Notes under the pieces: model-generated
What the model was told of the DNA's origin: nothing
Database searches by the model: none
Seen by the model: only the letters and a program-made list of their open reading frames with translations
In this document: positions 1 through 12,213 of the stretch, in pieces
Numbering within the stretch: the first letter of the stretch is position 1
Layout of the letters: each line of letters opens with the position of its first letter
From: Druceiella hillmani
Lineage: Eukaryota; Arthropoda; Insecta; Lepidoptera; Hepialidae
Reading direction: 5' to 3'
DNA length: 64,000 bases
NCBI GenBank assembly: GCA_039881145.1
Contig: JAYKKI010000067.1
Location: forward strand, 692,001-756,000
Position numbers and translations under genes: made by a program

Positions 1-1
1 C

Positions 2-73
2 CAATCCGCAGTGCGCCACGCCATCAAAGAGAGCAAGCCAACACCCGGCGACAAATTTACGCATAATGTATAA
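2..73 (+). CDS. Possible C-terminal coding end cut by the window edge
   Basis: The first 50 or so bases are clearly more GC-rich than the next several kilobases. Frame 2 is open for 23 codons (it includes H-A-I-K-E-S-K-P-T-P-G-D-K-F) and ends at TAA at 71-73. The composition is protein-like: charged, with a Pro/Gly turn. It could be the last exon of a host gene or the end of a transposon ORF entering from the left. Frames 1 and 3 are also open over this short stretch, so the frame is not proven. I do not recognise the peptide, and the window edge removes the context needed to decide. Confidence 0.25.
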   Translation, partial: QSAVRHAIKESKPTPGDKFTHNV

Positions 74-127
74 TTCTTCGATTTAAATTGATAGTAAAAA
101 TATGACTTGAAATTATATTTTTAGAGC

Positions 128-183
128 GTTCATGTACATGTAACATCAGGAGCTTCATGAAGCTCCTTTACATGCACATGAAC
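128..183. repeat. 56-bp nested hairpin
   Basis: Outer arms 128-143 and 168-183 are complementary with one mismatch. Between them, 148-167 is itself a perfect 20-base palindrome centred on cttcatgaag. The two together can fold into one long stem. No transposon coding sequence is attached. Confidence 0.85.
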
Positions 184-414
184 CTGAATCTTTTATTTTA
201 TTTTGACTGAAAAAAACGATTTGATGACCCTGCCATTCTTAGACCCGTTCTATTTATTATCAAGTTTATTTCCAAAATTAATTTACGTAGAAAGCAGTAA
301 ATCATATCTAATAAGCCCTATCATGCATTCAGTCCAATTTTAAAATATATGTATCAATTAGGTGTTCCATTCCTCTTTTTATTTCATAACATGTTACAAA
401 AAGTTCAAGAAATG

Positions 415-476
415 AAGTTTGAGTATTTCATGTCAGGTAAACTGAATAGTTTACCTGACATGAAATGCTCAAATTT
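415..476. repeat. 29-bp quasi-palindrome with 4-nt loop
   Basis: Arms 415-443 and 448-476 pair over 29 positions with two mismatches around a GAAT loop. The loop is too short for two independently inserted elements, so this looks like a fold-back copying product. There is no sister copy in the window to test that. Confidence 0.85.
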
Positions 477-3280
477 AATTTCAACCTAATTAAAACAACT
501 TCAAAACAATGAGCATTTTTACAAAAATATTTCTTTATTTCGTAGCAGATTATTTGGTATGTTTTTCGTCCCAGTTCGAAATGCATAAAATTTATTTGTT
601 ATTGTTTTCAAATTTTATTCCACAGAAATGATCTTAAAAAAAGGATTAAAATTACGAGAACGGATTTTGCAGCTTTGCATTTGAAATTATACTTGTTCTC
701 ATGTAGTTGTAAATTTTCCTCACAATTTCGAATATTCTGAAGGTTATTTTCCATTTTAAAATAAATTATAACGTTTTAATTCTTTTAGTGTTAAAATCAC
801 TACAGCCCCTCTCTCGATGAATCGCTGGTAATCTAACCCGAGTCACCGTGGTACGCCGCAACGTCCAAGACCTTAAGCCTGTGATAAATCCAGTACACCT
901 TGACCCCAATATTCATATTCATGGCATACATATACATGGCATACATATTATTATTAAATACTCAAGGTCTTAAGAATAATCTAAATAACAAAACCACATC
1001 AAGGGAATTACGAAGAAGTAATGCAAGAATTTATCATTTATTTTAATTAGCCTCATCGCCTTTAAATCATATTCTTATGCATTTTTCTAAGTACTTACTG
1101 GCAGTATATCATTGTTGAAAATAAAATAATAATATTAGATAATAACGATGTAAAAAGTAAAACAAATTATAAGCATACAAAATCTTTCAGCAAAGTTCAC
1201 CACGGCAGGTGTGCACTGCAATCTAGGACAACGTGAGATAAGGGGACACGCAAATATAAGACTGGTAGGAGACTATCTCTGCATACGTATAATTCGTATG
1301 CGATGAGTATAAAAATGACATATGATGTTTCAAAATTAACTATGCCACTGAGTGTAAGATATCATATACTTAAACGGAACTAGTTTTAAATGAAAAAAAA
1401 TTGCACACACAGGCCACAAATTAATTCGTGAAACTCTCAGATTGAAAAAGAAATTAAGATTAATATTTTGAAATTGAATCGGACTAGATTTGCAATATGT
1501 GAAACGTGATATTCAAAATTAGACCCAATTCCTTAACCTACTTAACTCCCAAGAAAGAAATCCACACAAAGAAACTATTATTGCTCGTCATTACAGAATA
1601 TTATTCAACACTTATTCTTCGAATTTCGCTTATATACATACCGAATAAATTTCCTTCTTCAATATTAGAAAAAGTGTGTATCAACGTCTGAAGAACTATA
1701 CCTCGCATTTTTTCGAATATCCAATATTTTTGTAAAGCTTTTAATGCAAATAGCACATTAATACAAGTGAACGAAAGTAGATAACTTTAACATATGCGTA
1801 TGGTAATTTGGCATGCAACAGAAAATATTCAGAAAATGGAAACTGCCAAAGTACTTTCGTTTGAAATATAGTATTAGCTATGTTTTGTGTGGACAAATTA
1901 AACATGGATGGGATAAAAAATGGAATTATTCAAAAAATTATAATTATGTGCTTCATATAAAAAATTAGTTTATGTTACAACAACATAAATGTTCGAACAA
2001 TCCGAAAATAAATATGTCCGTATAAACACTTTTTTTATATCTAGCGGAATAATTTGATGTATACTCTTATGAGAATTAACTTATTCTGTTTAAAATATTA
2101 TTGAGGAGACAGGAAATTAGACAGTAGAAAAAACCGAAACGATGTAAATTGTGTCATATTATTTATTGGTTTCATATCATCCTAAATGTGATTCTTAAAA
2201 ATAATCAAGTATTATATTTGTATTTAGAAACTTACTAAAACGCATGTATGAATAATGTATAACAATATGTGAGAACAGCAAGAGCATAAGCATCGATTTG
2301 ACGCGTAAATCAAAGCCATAATTATGTAGAATGGAACATTTATGAAATGAACCATAAATACGTAATATTAAAGTTTATAACTCAATTTCAAATTTTGTAA
2401 AGCTTTTCAAATGGGTAGATTTGAAAAATTCTCAATTAAATAATAATGTTTTCTCGATGAGTGTACTATCCTCGGTCATGCATATCTTTATCTTCTCGAT
2501 ATTTCAATTTGTATATTATTAGCTTTATACTAGCTTTATTGGAGACTTGGCAAACGCACAGTGTTTCTCTTGTAATAATGCCTCCATCTCAAAGTTATCT
2601 CGATCGGAAAAAAAAATCTTTTTTAATTTTGAAAAATGCTCTCTAGCTTCATAGAAACCTAAAGATAGAAAGTCACACATGTATAGACACACCACTGTCA
2701 CAATTACACAGTAGTATAAGCTCATCATAAAGTCAATAAAAGTACACATGTGCACAGAACCTCAATTTCATTTAAAAATTGAATATTATTTGATGGGTAT
2801 TATGAAGGACGTGCAAAATTTTTTTTTTTCCATACTTGGCGTTTAAAAGAATGTTTATAATTTTCGGTTGCACCTTAATTGAGATCTTTATATGAAGCTT
2901 CTACTGCACAATTTCATGTATATAGATTTAAATCTGAAAGAAGAGTATATCAGTGACAAATGGGTGGATTGACCTAATTACAAAAGTTTCTTGTTCCACT
3001 TTGAAACTCTAAACTCTCATCTACCTGATGACCACTTTAGATGTACGTATTCTGTATTAATTGCACACATTATTTTGTATTCACTTATTTCTACAGCCTT
3101 CAGTTTATACTTACCCTTATACACACTTAAGTTTTTTTTAAGAGAACTTGAAACCTTTATGTTATTATTTGCCACAAACGTATATATTATTGATTCTGGT
3201 GGATAGGTTGAAAGTATCACACGTTTTGTATTTCTTTCTTATAAATAATTCAATATTTAAAACTAAAGTAATATTTTAAT

Positions 3281-3359
3281 ATTATTTTCTTGTTAAATAT
3301 TGCGATATTAGTCCAACTAATGCGATATTAGTTTTCTTTTTTAATATTGCGATATTAGT
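3281..3359. repeat. Short direct repeat ending in gcgatattagt
   Basis: A segment of about 32 bases (3281-3312) recurs at 3328-3359 with a few changes, and the core tgcgatattagt occurs a third time between them at 3321-3332. Just downstream, gttgtatggcatacaac forms a small palindrome. Confidence 0.6.
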
Positions 3360-4649
3360 GTTGTATGGCATACAACAACAATAAAATATGTGTTTTGACA
3401 CAAATTTGCTATCATTTGCATCTCAATATCTTATTAAGAATTAACTTAGTAAAGAAAATAAAAGGCTGAGTGAATAGTGTACTATGCAGTTTCCATTAAA
3501 GCTGCATGGTATCCAATCCAGGTTAATACAACAGCCCCCTCTCTCGAAGGGCTGATAGTGAAATTTGCATTAATTTGCGACAAAACATCCAGTATGACAG
3601 ATACACCTATGATAAAAACCGTAAATCTGGAACATCGATCGATCGAGGAATTGGAGACTAAGGAGCGTCATAATAAGTCATAAACGGTGTTACCGAATAT
3701 CCCATAAATGTTGTTTGGTTGACGGAAACCCTGACCATGAGAAACTTGGTTGTAAATGCTGCTATCGTGTCAGACCCACGAACAAACGGAGCGTCCGAAA
3801 CCCCAGCCAATTATTATAAAATCGCGTTGAAAATTTTACTATTTTTGTATATAACAAAAGATATACACAGGGAACGGTGTAATTAACAAAAGAAATTTCC
3901 AACCGCGATTTGTTAATGTAAAAATCGATTTTATGAACAAAATTACTCTCGAGAAGTGCCACTAAATTTATTTATCCTCGAGAATTTTTAATTCTGTCTA
4001 CATTAAATTTTTTAGAGGTATTGCACACATAATGTGTAAGTATAAACGTGAATAAACGCAGTTAAAAATATAAACATTTGCAATGTATTGTAAATGTATC
4101 TAGTTATGGCGGCTATTTTACTTCTTATCAAAGAAAACAATCACACTAATTATTATACTAACCTAAGAACTGTTCAACTTTTTTAAGTCTTTACTTTATT
4201 GTATTCATTTTTCTTTCTGTACATTAATAATTGTCAACTTCTTATTTTATTGCAAATATTCAAGTGGAAATTTATATATATTTAAAGAACGTACCAGAAA
4301 GATTACAAATCTGAAAATTAATAAAAGTAAAACAAAAATAAACAACAAAATATTTTATGTTATGTCTAAAGACATTTTTACTGAAATATTTATGTTTAAT
4401 CATTAGTTTTTTTAAAAAGTCCAACTGTTTAAAAGTCGTCTGAAATTAAATTGTCTGTTGTAGTCGGTAGACCGAAATCCCTTCTATAACCCATCAGTAT
4501 CCCTCCCCTATAACAAATATGTCGCTGTTTTGCTTGTTTTTATTTAACTTTGTGGTAATTCTGTATTTTTCGTATCTATACCTGCGTAAATTTATTGTTA
4601 TGTGCCTCATTTCGGCAAGTCGTAGTAATTAGAGTTTACTTAATCATGC

Positions 4650-4786
4650 ACAATCTACAACAGCACTTGATTTTTACACTTGATTAATTACGGTTGACAT
4701 TAAGAAGTTACTGCTGTGGCAATAAGTCCGTCTCTGTACATCTAGTCTTCTAAGGTTGGAGTACAGTATCTTAAATAAATAAATCA
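4650..4786 (+). mobile_element. 3' end of an RTE-like LINE (or a SINE sharing its tail)
   Basis: This stretch aligns along its whole length with the reverse complement of 43741-43882. Both run from caatctac-acagcac through gcaataagtccg to an (AAAT)n end. The gcaataagtcc block also occurs in the tails of the SINEs at 22060 and 38815. A shared tail plus a short AAAT repeat is what RTE-type LINEs and their dependent SINEs show. No reverse transcriptase sequence is left, so the family name is inference. Confidence 0.45.
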
Positions 4787-7700
4787 GTGATAATAAGTAA
4801 ATAATCACCACAAAACTCCATTACTTTTCATTCGCATATAGCGTTCACCATCGACCAGTTTCTTCAAGCAATGTTTGAACAAGTTGAACAGCTATTTTAT
4901 TTATAATTTCTGGGAAATTATTCAGTCAGTTTTATACAGTTTGGACAGCAATATTTCTATCTTATTTAGCAACAATACACAAACTTTCTCTTTATTTTCG
5001 CTTATTGCTTAGATTTATTGCGGCCGTTGATCAGACGACTACCATTATTTTCAATAAAAATATATTGAACGTGACGTAATAAAAGTATTTAAAAGAAGTT
5101 TTTTTTTAGAAGGTAAAAAAACTGGTTAACATCCTGTCAAGATTACTTGTTACTAATAAAGAAAAAACAAACATTACCATTTATATTGGGCTGTCCATTT
5201 TGCTAGTTTGCTTTCAACGACAAAATTTAAAATATTTTTTTTATCGTCAATGACAATTTTAATTAATGATATATTATACATAATTGTCATTAAGAAATTT
5301 TTTCATCTTTCACTAAATTTTCAAGTAAGCCAAAGGTTTGAAATTTAAGAACAAAAATCCTAGTTTAATATTTTAGCATTGCTATTAACAAGAAATTCTC
5401 TATGGCAAGTCTTGCATTGACAGGAATAAATAACAACATGAATGTGCTATTTACTCTTGTCACTGCAAAACTCCCTAATGGTTCGGTAGATATGAAGAAC
5501 GAAGACAAACTTTCCAGCCAAACTGCAATAATTTATTACGCATCTGTAGTGACGCTGGAGTGACCCTACCATTTTCATAAGGAAATTTGACACCTGTAGG
5601 ATTAATCACCTCTAAAAAAGATTAATCACCTCTAAACCTAGGCATTTATAAATATTCAGTTTTAAATATGTTGTTATATATCTTGTTTTATTAATTAGTT
5701 AATTAGCGTTTACTAGTTACTTACCGTCTACTTGATTTTTTCCCTTCGTTTATCAAGATTGAAATCGGTTCAGCAAAATTCATCTTTCATTTTATAATAG
5801 CTGTGTTTATTAGGTTGCACCTTCTTATTTCTTTCTTTAAATTCTCTTCTTTCATATCTTGGTCGATGGCCGTACACAATAAATATGGTATATGTCAGAA
5901 TAATCTAAATATATTTTTTTCCGATTTAACGGCACAAAACAAATTTACTCTAGATAAATCCGAAAAGAAAAAAATTATAATTTCATATTAGCTTTACACA
6001 TTTTCTAACTTTATGAAATATTTTTTGTAACATTCTTATTATATATATAGCGTATATTTAGTGTCTTTGACAATATTTTTACTTATTCACACCGTTTTAC
6101 AATTAACTGGGAAAAGTAATGATATTAAATACCTCAGACCTTATTTTGACACATTTTCATCTTAAGTGACTTTTTTCTGTATATAAAAAAGCATGTGAAG
6201 CGTGAAGTATATAGAAATGACGCATTTGCCGTTTCGCCTGATATTTGAGGTCCTTTATAATCGTTCGAAAACCTGTTCAATGCGTTTTTAAAGTGAATTC
6301 AAAATAGCCTTAAAAATGTTATTATTTTCTTTTATTAATTGATGTTAATATATAATTATATGTTGCACAATCACGTAAAAAGTAAGTGACGCCTACTCCA
6401 TCTAGTAACACAAACGTTTCAATAATTTTGAGGAAAATATTTAAATGTACATGCTCATAAATTTAAAGAGATGGTTGTTAAAAAGATTACTGAATAAAGA
6501 AATGTGAAAACAAATGTGAGGATCTTGGCTACAGAAAAAGTGAACCTTTCCTCTTTAGGTACTTTTTGTGAAATAACGAGTACATAGATATGGCATTATT
6601 ATGAAAAGCGTGAAAGAAAGAAACAATACAAGCAGAAGAGATAGCACTATTTTGAAACTTAAGTGAGTTTTTAATGTCAAAGAAGGAAGAATTAATAGAC
6701 TTTGTGAGGAAAAATTTAAACGACAGAATTAAAAATATAGGCTTTCGAGAATGCGACGTGGAAGAAAGAGTCGTTATGAAGATAAAAAATGGTTGACTAT
6801 TATTTTTTAAGAATGAATGAAATGAAATCAACGGAAAAAGTGAAATTGTATATATGTACACACGTGTATATCATTCTGGTGGAAAAAAATCTCCAGGAAC
6901 TAAATTGGCATTCAAGCAACACATTGAATAATATTTAAAGCTATGATTTTGCCGTAGCTTTGCTGTATTTGAAGTTTTAATGTTCAAAACTTCCACGAGT
7001 GATGATTGAATTTGAACATTTCTCTGGCAAAATAACTTCGCCACTCTCCAGTGTCATTGCCGTTGTCACAAAAATTTACGTTAATTAAAAACCAGTAGAG
7101 TTATGAGTTAAATTTAATAGCAGTTATTATGTGGAGATATTTCCCTTTTTCATATACTCTCGTAGAATACAATGAGCATTACTGAAATTGTCGTCGCAAT
7201 TCACTATTGTCGTCCGCGTCTAGACGTCAAATTTAATTCTTTGTAACTCGATTAATTATTGAGGTTTATTTCAAAATTTGTAACTCCGCATCAGCTTTTA
7301 TCTTGAAATTATAATCTATGGAATAAACAATAAGTTAAATATTCTGTAACTGAAATGATATACCAAAAGTTGAATTTCCATTTCTTGAAAAACCGTTTCG
7401 TGAGATGAGATAAGATGGAAAGGGCATTTTTCTCAGGTCATGCGGTGAATTTTAGATGACAAATCAATAAAATAAACATTCAAAAATATGTATTTTTTAA
7501 GAAATTATCCGGAAAATGAAAATTTATACCAAAAAGTTTCTATGGAGCATGACTCTCTATAGAAGTTGTTTATATCAAAATTTCCACGCGTTCTTGAAAA
7601 TTATTGGTCGGCAAAATCGAAAGTTCACATCAAAGAAAAAATTATCAAATTTACCAACCGGAAGTACTTTTTATGGCAAAACAATTTATTGCTTAAAACT

Positions 7701-7793
7701 AAATTACAAACATAATTTGGTGCAATGTTTTGATGAATTCATTACAATATAATAAAAATTTAGCAAATTATTTTTCTTATTTTCTTTATTTGC

Positions 7794-7957
7794 ATCAATT
7801 AAATTAATTCTGTACATCAATTAAATTAATTCTGTGCATGAATTAAATTAATTCTGTACATCAATTAAATTAATTCTGTGCATCAATTAAATTAATTCTG
7901 TGCATCAATTAAATTAATTCTGTGCATCAATTAAATTAATTCTGTGCGTCAATTAAG
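7794..7957. repeat. 22-bp tandem array, seven copies
   Basis: The unit is atcaattaaattaattctgt followed by gc or ac. Seven full copies start every 22 bases from 7794 to 7926, and a partial eighth starts at 7948. Differences are single-base (gtac/gtgc; one atgaatt). The matching place in A2, near 50318-50337, has only one partial unit, so the array expanded in A1 after the duplication. Confidence 0.9.
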
Positions 7958-10900
7958 TATTGCGTCCGAATCATGCGCGACATTTCATGTATCCTTCGAT
8001 AATTTCATGTGTCTCCAGAATGGTACGATACAATAATCGCGTAAGTACAACTTACACGTGCGCGATTTATAATTCGCGGCAGTATTAACGGAACCCATAT
8101 TATAAAGATTTACATGAAAAAATAACAGTGTATGGATTTCGGTCGAAGTCGAATCTCTAAAAACTCTGCATTCCATCAAAAATATTTATGGCGAATTTTC
8201 TCATGTCGATTTGTACCACTTAACTGACACTATTATATATTGTTAATTTTGACACTTCTTTCAATTTTTTTCATATATAACCGACGACTTTTTCAATTTT
8301 TATATGTTAAAAAATATAATACCTTCTAAAATTTGACAATGGCAAATTTGCAATACGCGGACATGAATACGAACATATGTAGCGTTATTAATCACAAAAA
8401 TATATCATGCAGTATCTGTATAACACACTAAGAAGAAAGTAAACAGGAAACAGACTGATCACCATGTAAGTAATTTATTTTTCGAAGTATTTTCAATAAA
8501 TATCACATATTATTAAAGCCTTTATCATAATTTTTTATCTGTCCTTAAAAGCTTTTACGATAAATTTATTGTGAATGTCTGAAATATACTACCACGGTAA
8601 AAACCATTAAGGTTAGATGATAAGTTATATAAGCCGATTATAAAACTCAATATCAGGGAAAGCCTTTAATTAGATGCGAGCTCTACGTCATAAAGCATCA
8701 CGCATGTAGCGTTGCTTCTCAGGAGCGCGGGTCGGGCAGTTCGGTTAATGTAAGTCGTAAAGTAATTGAAAATTCATCATACAAAGTATGATTAGTAGGA
8801 ACAGTATGACTGCTATTAATGATCGGTTCTGGAATGGGTGGCCGAGCTGCGTCAGGCATTAAAATTATTGTTTTTTCTTTGATGTAATAAGCTAGTCGGC
8901 ATTTATAATTTCAACGTTATCAGAAATGATGTAACAAAACTCAATCTATTGCTTCGTGACGACTTTTGTTGTGGCAGTAAATGGTATTTGATCTTGATGT
9001 AAATCTAAAAGACAATATTACGCACTTCGTTTCGACTTTGACAAGAACAGACTCTATTTACGACGGAACTTTAATCTCGTTATTAGCTTCAGGACTTGTT
9101 TTCATCCTCAGCAAGTATTCTGCGATATTTCAGTTTCAGCAGACGATATGATATTTTATAAATAGACTTCACATTTATCGTTATCGAAAACTTTTTCATT
9201 GCGATTGATTGAACAGATATTTATGTTTCAAATCGATTAATAAAATGTAAGTGAAGGTTTATTTGACCAACGTGATTACTTCTTAAAATATCATTATTTT
9301 ACTTCTACTAATTGAGTATTGTTCTGTATATCAAAAGTCAAAAGTTAATTAAGAATGTGAGAACTTATTTGACGGACGCTTACAACGTATTTATTTCATA
9401 TTTGTATATATTTTATTTATTTTGTTTATTATATTGTATTTATTTCAGTACACTGTCATTCAAAAATAGAGGATTTATTATATTCACATATAAAATATCT
9501 ATGGTTTCACCTTTGCGTTTGACAAATTCTTAAATACAATCTTTCTATTAATTATGCTAAAATGTTTACTAGTGATGGAAATAATATGAGGCAATTGCAA
9601 AAGGTACTGTGTTTTAGATGTGTTAAATTATTTCTTTACGCTACTTTTTCACTATTTTTCAAGGTTATAAATATTGATGAAAAGAAATGTATTCTCAATT
9701 CAAATTTCAAAATATTCGATGCATGCACGTCATACGGTATTAGAAAACAATATATGTAAATATCTGTTAGATCAAACGTCATATATTATGTGACGATATT
9801 CGGGATTAAAACTTAGTATTGAATGGATTTTTGATAAGAGTATGGAAATGAGTTAAAAGTATATAACATAAATATTTATATATATGTATATATTTGAAAT
9901 CATATTTCGTGTATAAGTATTTTTAATCTGTAAAATTCTGAAGCTGCTCAAAATAGTTTTTTTTTAAATTTCAATGAAGTTTTTCTCCAAGAAAGATTGA
10001 GACAAGAGAGACGCCTTGAAATCTTTCTGTACAAGTTAATGATTTCGGGCGGAGGGATTATAAGTACATATTACTATTAGCTACAAAAATAAAGAAAATC
10101 ACAAGATTGGTGTGTGGAACGTGTAGCTCATTTAACGTCGCTTCTTACCATACCTTATTTCTTAGAAGATGGCGTGACATGACAGCATGAGGAAGAAATG
10201 TTATAAATATTACATATAACATGCAAGTTGATATAGTATGTAATAGCTGCATAAATTAACGATCTTACCAAATTAATGCGACTTCGGATGTGAACAGAGC
10301 AAGTGATTGTAAATTTCAGATCAGATCTCCTGAGTCGTTATGTACATGTTTATCAAAATTCACACATAGCATTTGGTGTAAATCTGTTCAACTCTATGTG
10401 ATCATAGTCTGTTTCTACGGCCCTTTTTCTCAAATATAATATTTATGAATATTTATTCATTTCATCTCTTTGTTTTGTTATAACTCGTATTTATCTCAAA
10501 GATAAAGCCAGATAGCACACTAGAAAATAAAAATTCATTTAACAATTTTATTTATAAAATTGTAAATTCAAAGTGTAAGCTGGCGAGGAGTGAAAAGTGT
10601 TTTGAAAAAACTTAAAAAATAACTTTATATTTATTTTTTTAACTAGGACGGTTATATTTAATTATGGCATCATATTGGAAAAAGCCAATTACATTCTACA
10701 AGAGCGAGTGAAACAGGGTGGAACTCTTTCCCTCCTGTCAAATTTAGAAGCTCCTAATTTAATTGATATTTAATAAATTTTTCTAATGATTCCTATTCTC
10801 GTTTTTAATTAGCTTATATTTCCATAATATTTTACTGAAGCCAGAAAATTTGGAAGGGACAACGTCGAAATTTGTTGTTTGTATTTGTATTTTCGTTTTA

Positions 10901-11388
10901 ACCTATATTTTAATTGCCACAAAGGGAAATATATGGCAATAGCTACATGTGGAAGTATGTATTATAAGATAAAAAATTACACGAGTTGAATAAAACAAAA
11001 ACGTTAAAGAACTTGCATTTAATAGGCAACCTCTGAAGTCCGGATTTTATCCTTGAGTCTTTATTCTGACGTTGTTTTCATCAACAATTTAAAAAACCCT
11101 ATATATTTAACTTGACATGGATTGAAATTTTGAAGTTAAATTTGTTTTGTATGGATTGATCAAAACTTGCGAAATAACTTCGTGACGTTTCATCGACATG
11201 TAGCTGTATCTCCACGCCACATGTTGGTCATGTTATATAACAAAAATTAGGATGCTATTTTTTAACGTCAATATTTCATAAATGAAAAAAAAAAATTTCG
11301 AATTTTTCTTAAACATCATGTGTAAAATGCGTGCAGTTAATATACAATATTATTTAATTAACTATATTATAATTTATAGCTATTACGT

Positions 11389-11507
11389 TGTAATTATTTA
11401 AGTTACTAAATGAAACTAAATCTGAAGTCTGTAAAGATTATATCGTTTGTTATACAATCTCTACAGTCGTCAGATTTAGTCTAGTTTAGTAACATAAATA
11501 ATTGCAA
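11389..11507. mobile_element. MITE-like imperfect inverted repeat (A1 copy)
   Basis: About 45 bases at the left (from taattattta-agttactaaa) are imperfectly complementary to the right end (tttagtaacataaata-attg), with about 25 bases between them. The A2 counterpart at 53433-53544 keeps cleaner ends, ttgcaattatttcagttac against its complement. The structure fits a tiny non-autonomous DNA element present before the duplication. No target-site duplication can be read with confidence. Confidence 0.45.
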
Positions 11508-11551
11508 TCACATAAAAATGTAACGATTATCGCTGCATGTGCAATTTATTT

Positions 11552-11609
11552 CTTATAGTTCAGTACCGGAAGTACTCGGAAGGACGTACTTCCGGTACTG
11601 AACTATAAG
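11552..11609. repeat. 24-bp perfect hairpin specific to A1
   Basis: Arms 11552-11575 and 11586-11609 are exact complements around a 10-base loop (tcggaaggac). A2 has the left arm (53572-53594, one difference) but then diverges instead of running into a right arm. Confidence 0.9.
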
Positions 11610-12163
11610 GTACTCGGAGGAAGGAACTCGGAAACTTCTTATATCCAAAAAAGTAAAAGTAGTTGCAAATATTTCTTATACAAAGCTAAATATTAGACGT
11701 AGATAAAATTACTGACAATAAAAATCGAATATTCTTAAAATATTCCGGATTTTTTAGGGTTACTAAAGTACCTTTAAATGTTTAAACTTTTATATGTATC
11801 TAAGTGGGTATAAAACCCAGAATTTTCGCGTTCTACACGCACCTAACACGTTCAACATGTTTAAGATTTTAATTAACTTCAGTGAAGTAAAACGAAAATA
11901 TAAAGTTTTATTTCTACACATGGCAGGCATCATTCATCTTTAGTATCAACTTTAAGGAACTTACAATTCCTTGAAGGCTTGGTTTTTTTATTTTAATTTT
12001 TAGTAATAAAGCATATTAACACGTACAAGAATCATTAGCTAATGCCTAAAAATATTTGTATTTAAATTTTCGGAGGATCAAATTAAATAAATGAAAAAAA
12101 ATTAATTCCATATTCAGTGTCGTATCGCTTAAAAGAGCTGTTTATAAGGATATCAAAAACATA

Positions 12164-12213
12164 TTTTCCTAATTTTACATAGTACGTCTTCGTACTTAGT
12201 AAAATTAAGAAAA
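12164..12213. repeat. Hairpin conserved in both A copies (A1)
   Basis: A stem of about 22 bp (tttcctaattttac then gtacg) pairs with the complement after a TCTT loop, with two adjacent central mismatches. The same stem, loop and mismatches are at 54461-54502 in A2, so this hairpin predates the duplication. Confidence 0.8.

Larger units (their letters stand above)
74..7067. other. Single-copy AT-rich DNA without a recognisable gene
   Basis: No convincing exon is visible. The stretch holds two large hairpins (128-183, 415-476), a short direct repeat (3281-3359) and a LINE 3' end (4650-4786). It also has a slightly GC-richer patch at about 800-900 and another at 3520-3680; the two share a C-rich motif (acagccc then ctctctcga). 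A 15-base direct repeat around 919-949 contains catggcatacatat, and a 17-base one lies at 5609-5636. The ORFs present are short, AT-biased and without domain signatures. Confidence 0.6.

Noticed and set aside
3477..3683. 68-codon open frame with a charged C-terminus
   Set aside because: No domain, no splice context and no second copy; its length is within chance for this many frames. The sequence is slightly GC-richer and could be a repeat fragment.
6529..6861. 110-codon open frame on the minus strand
   Set aside because: The composition (Ser, Phe, Ile, Leu) is what AT-rich sequence gives; there is no signal peptide pattern followed by a domain, and no homologue within the window.
7794..7957. 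CRISPR-like regular repeats
   Set aside because: The units are directly adjacent without unique spacers; the same holds for 40428-40518 and 31133-31204.
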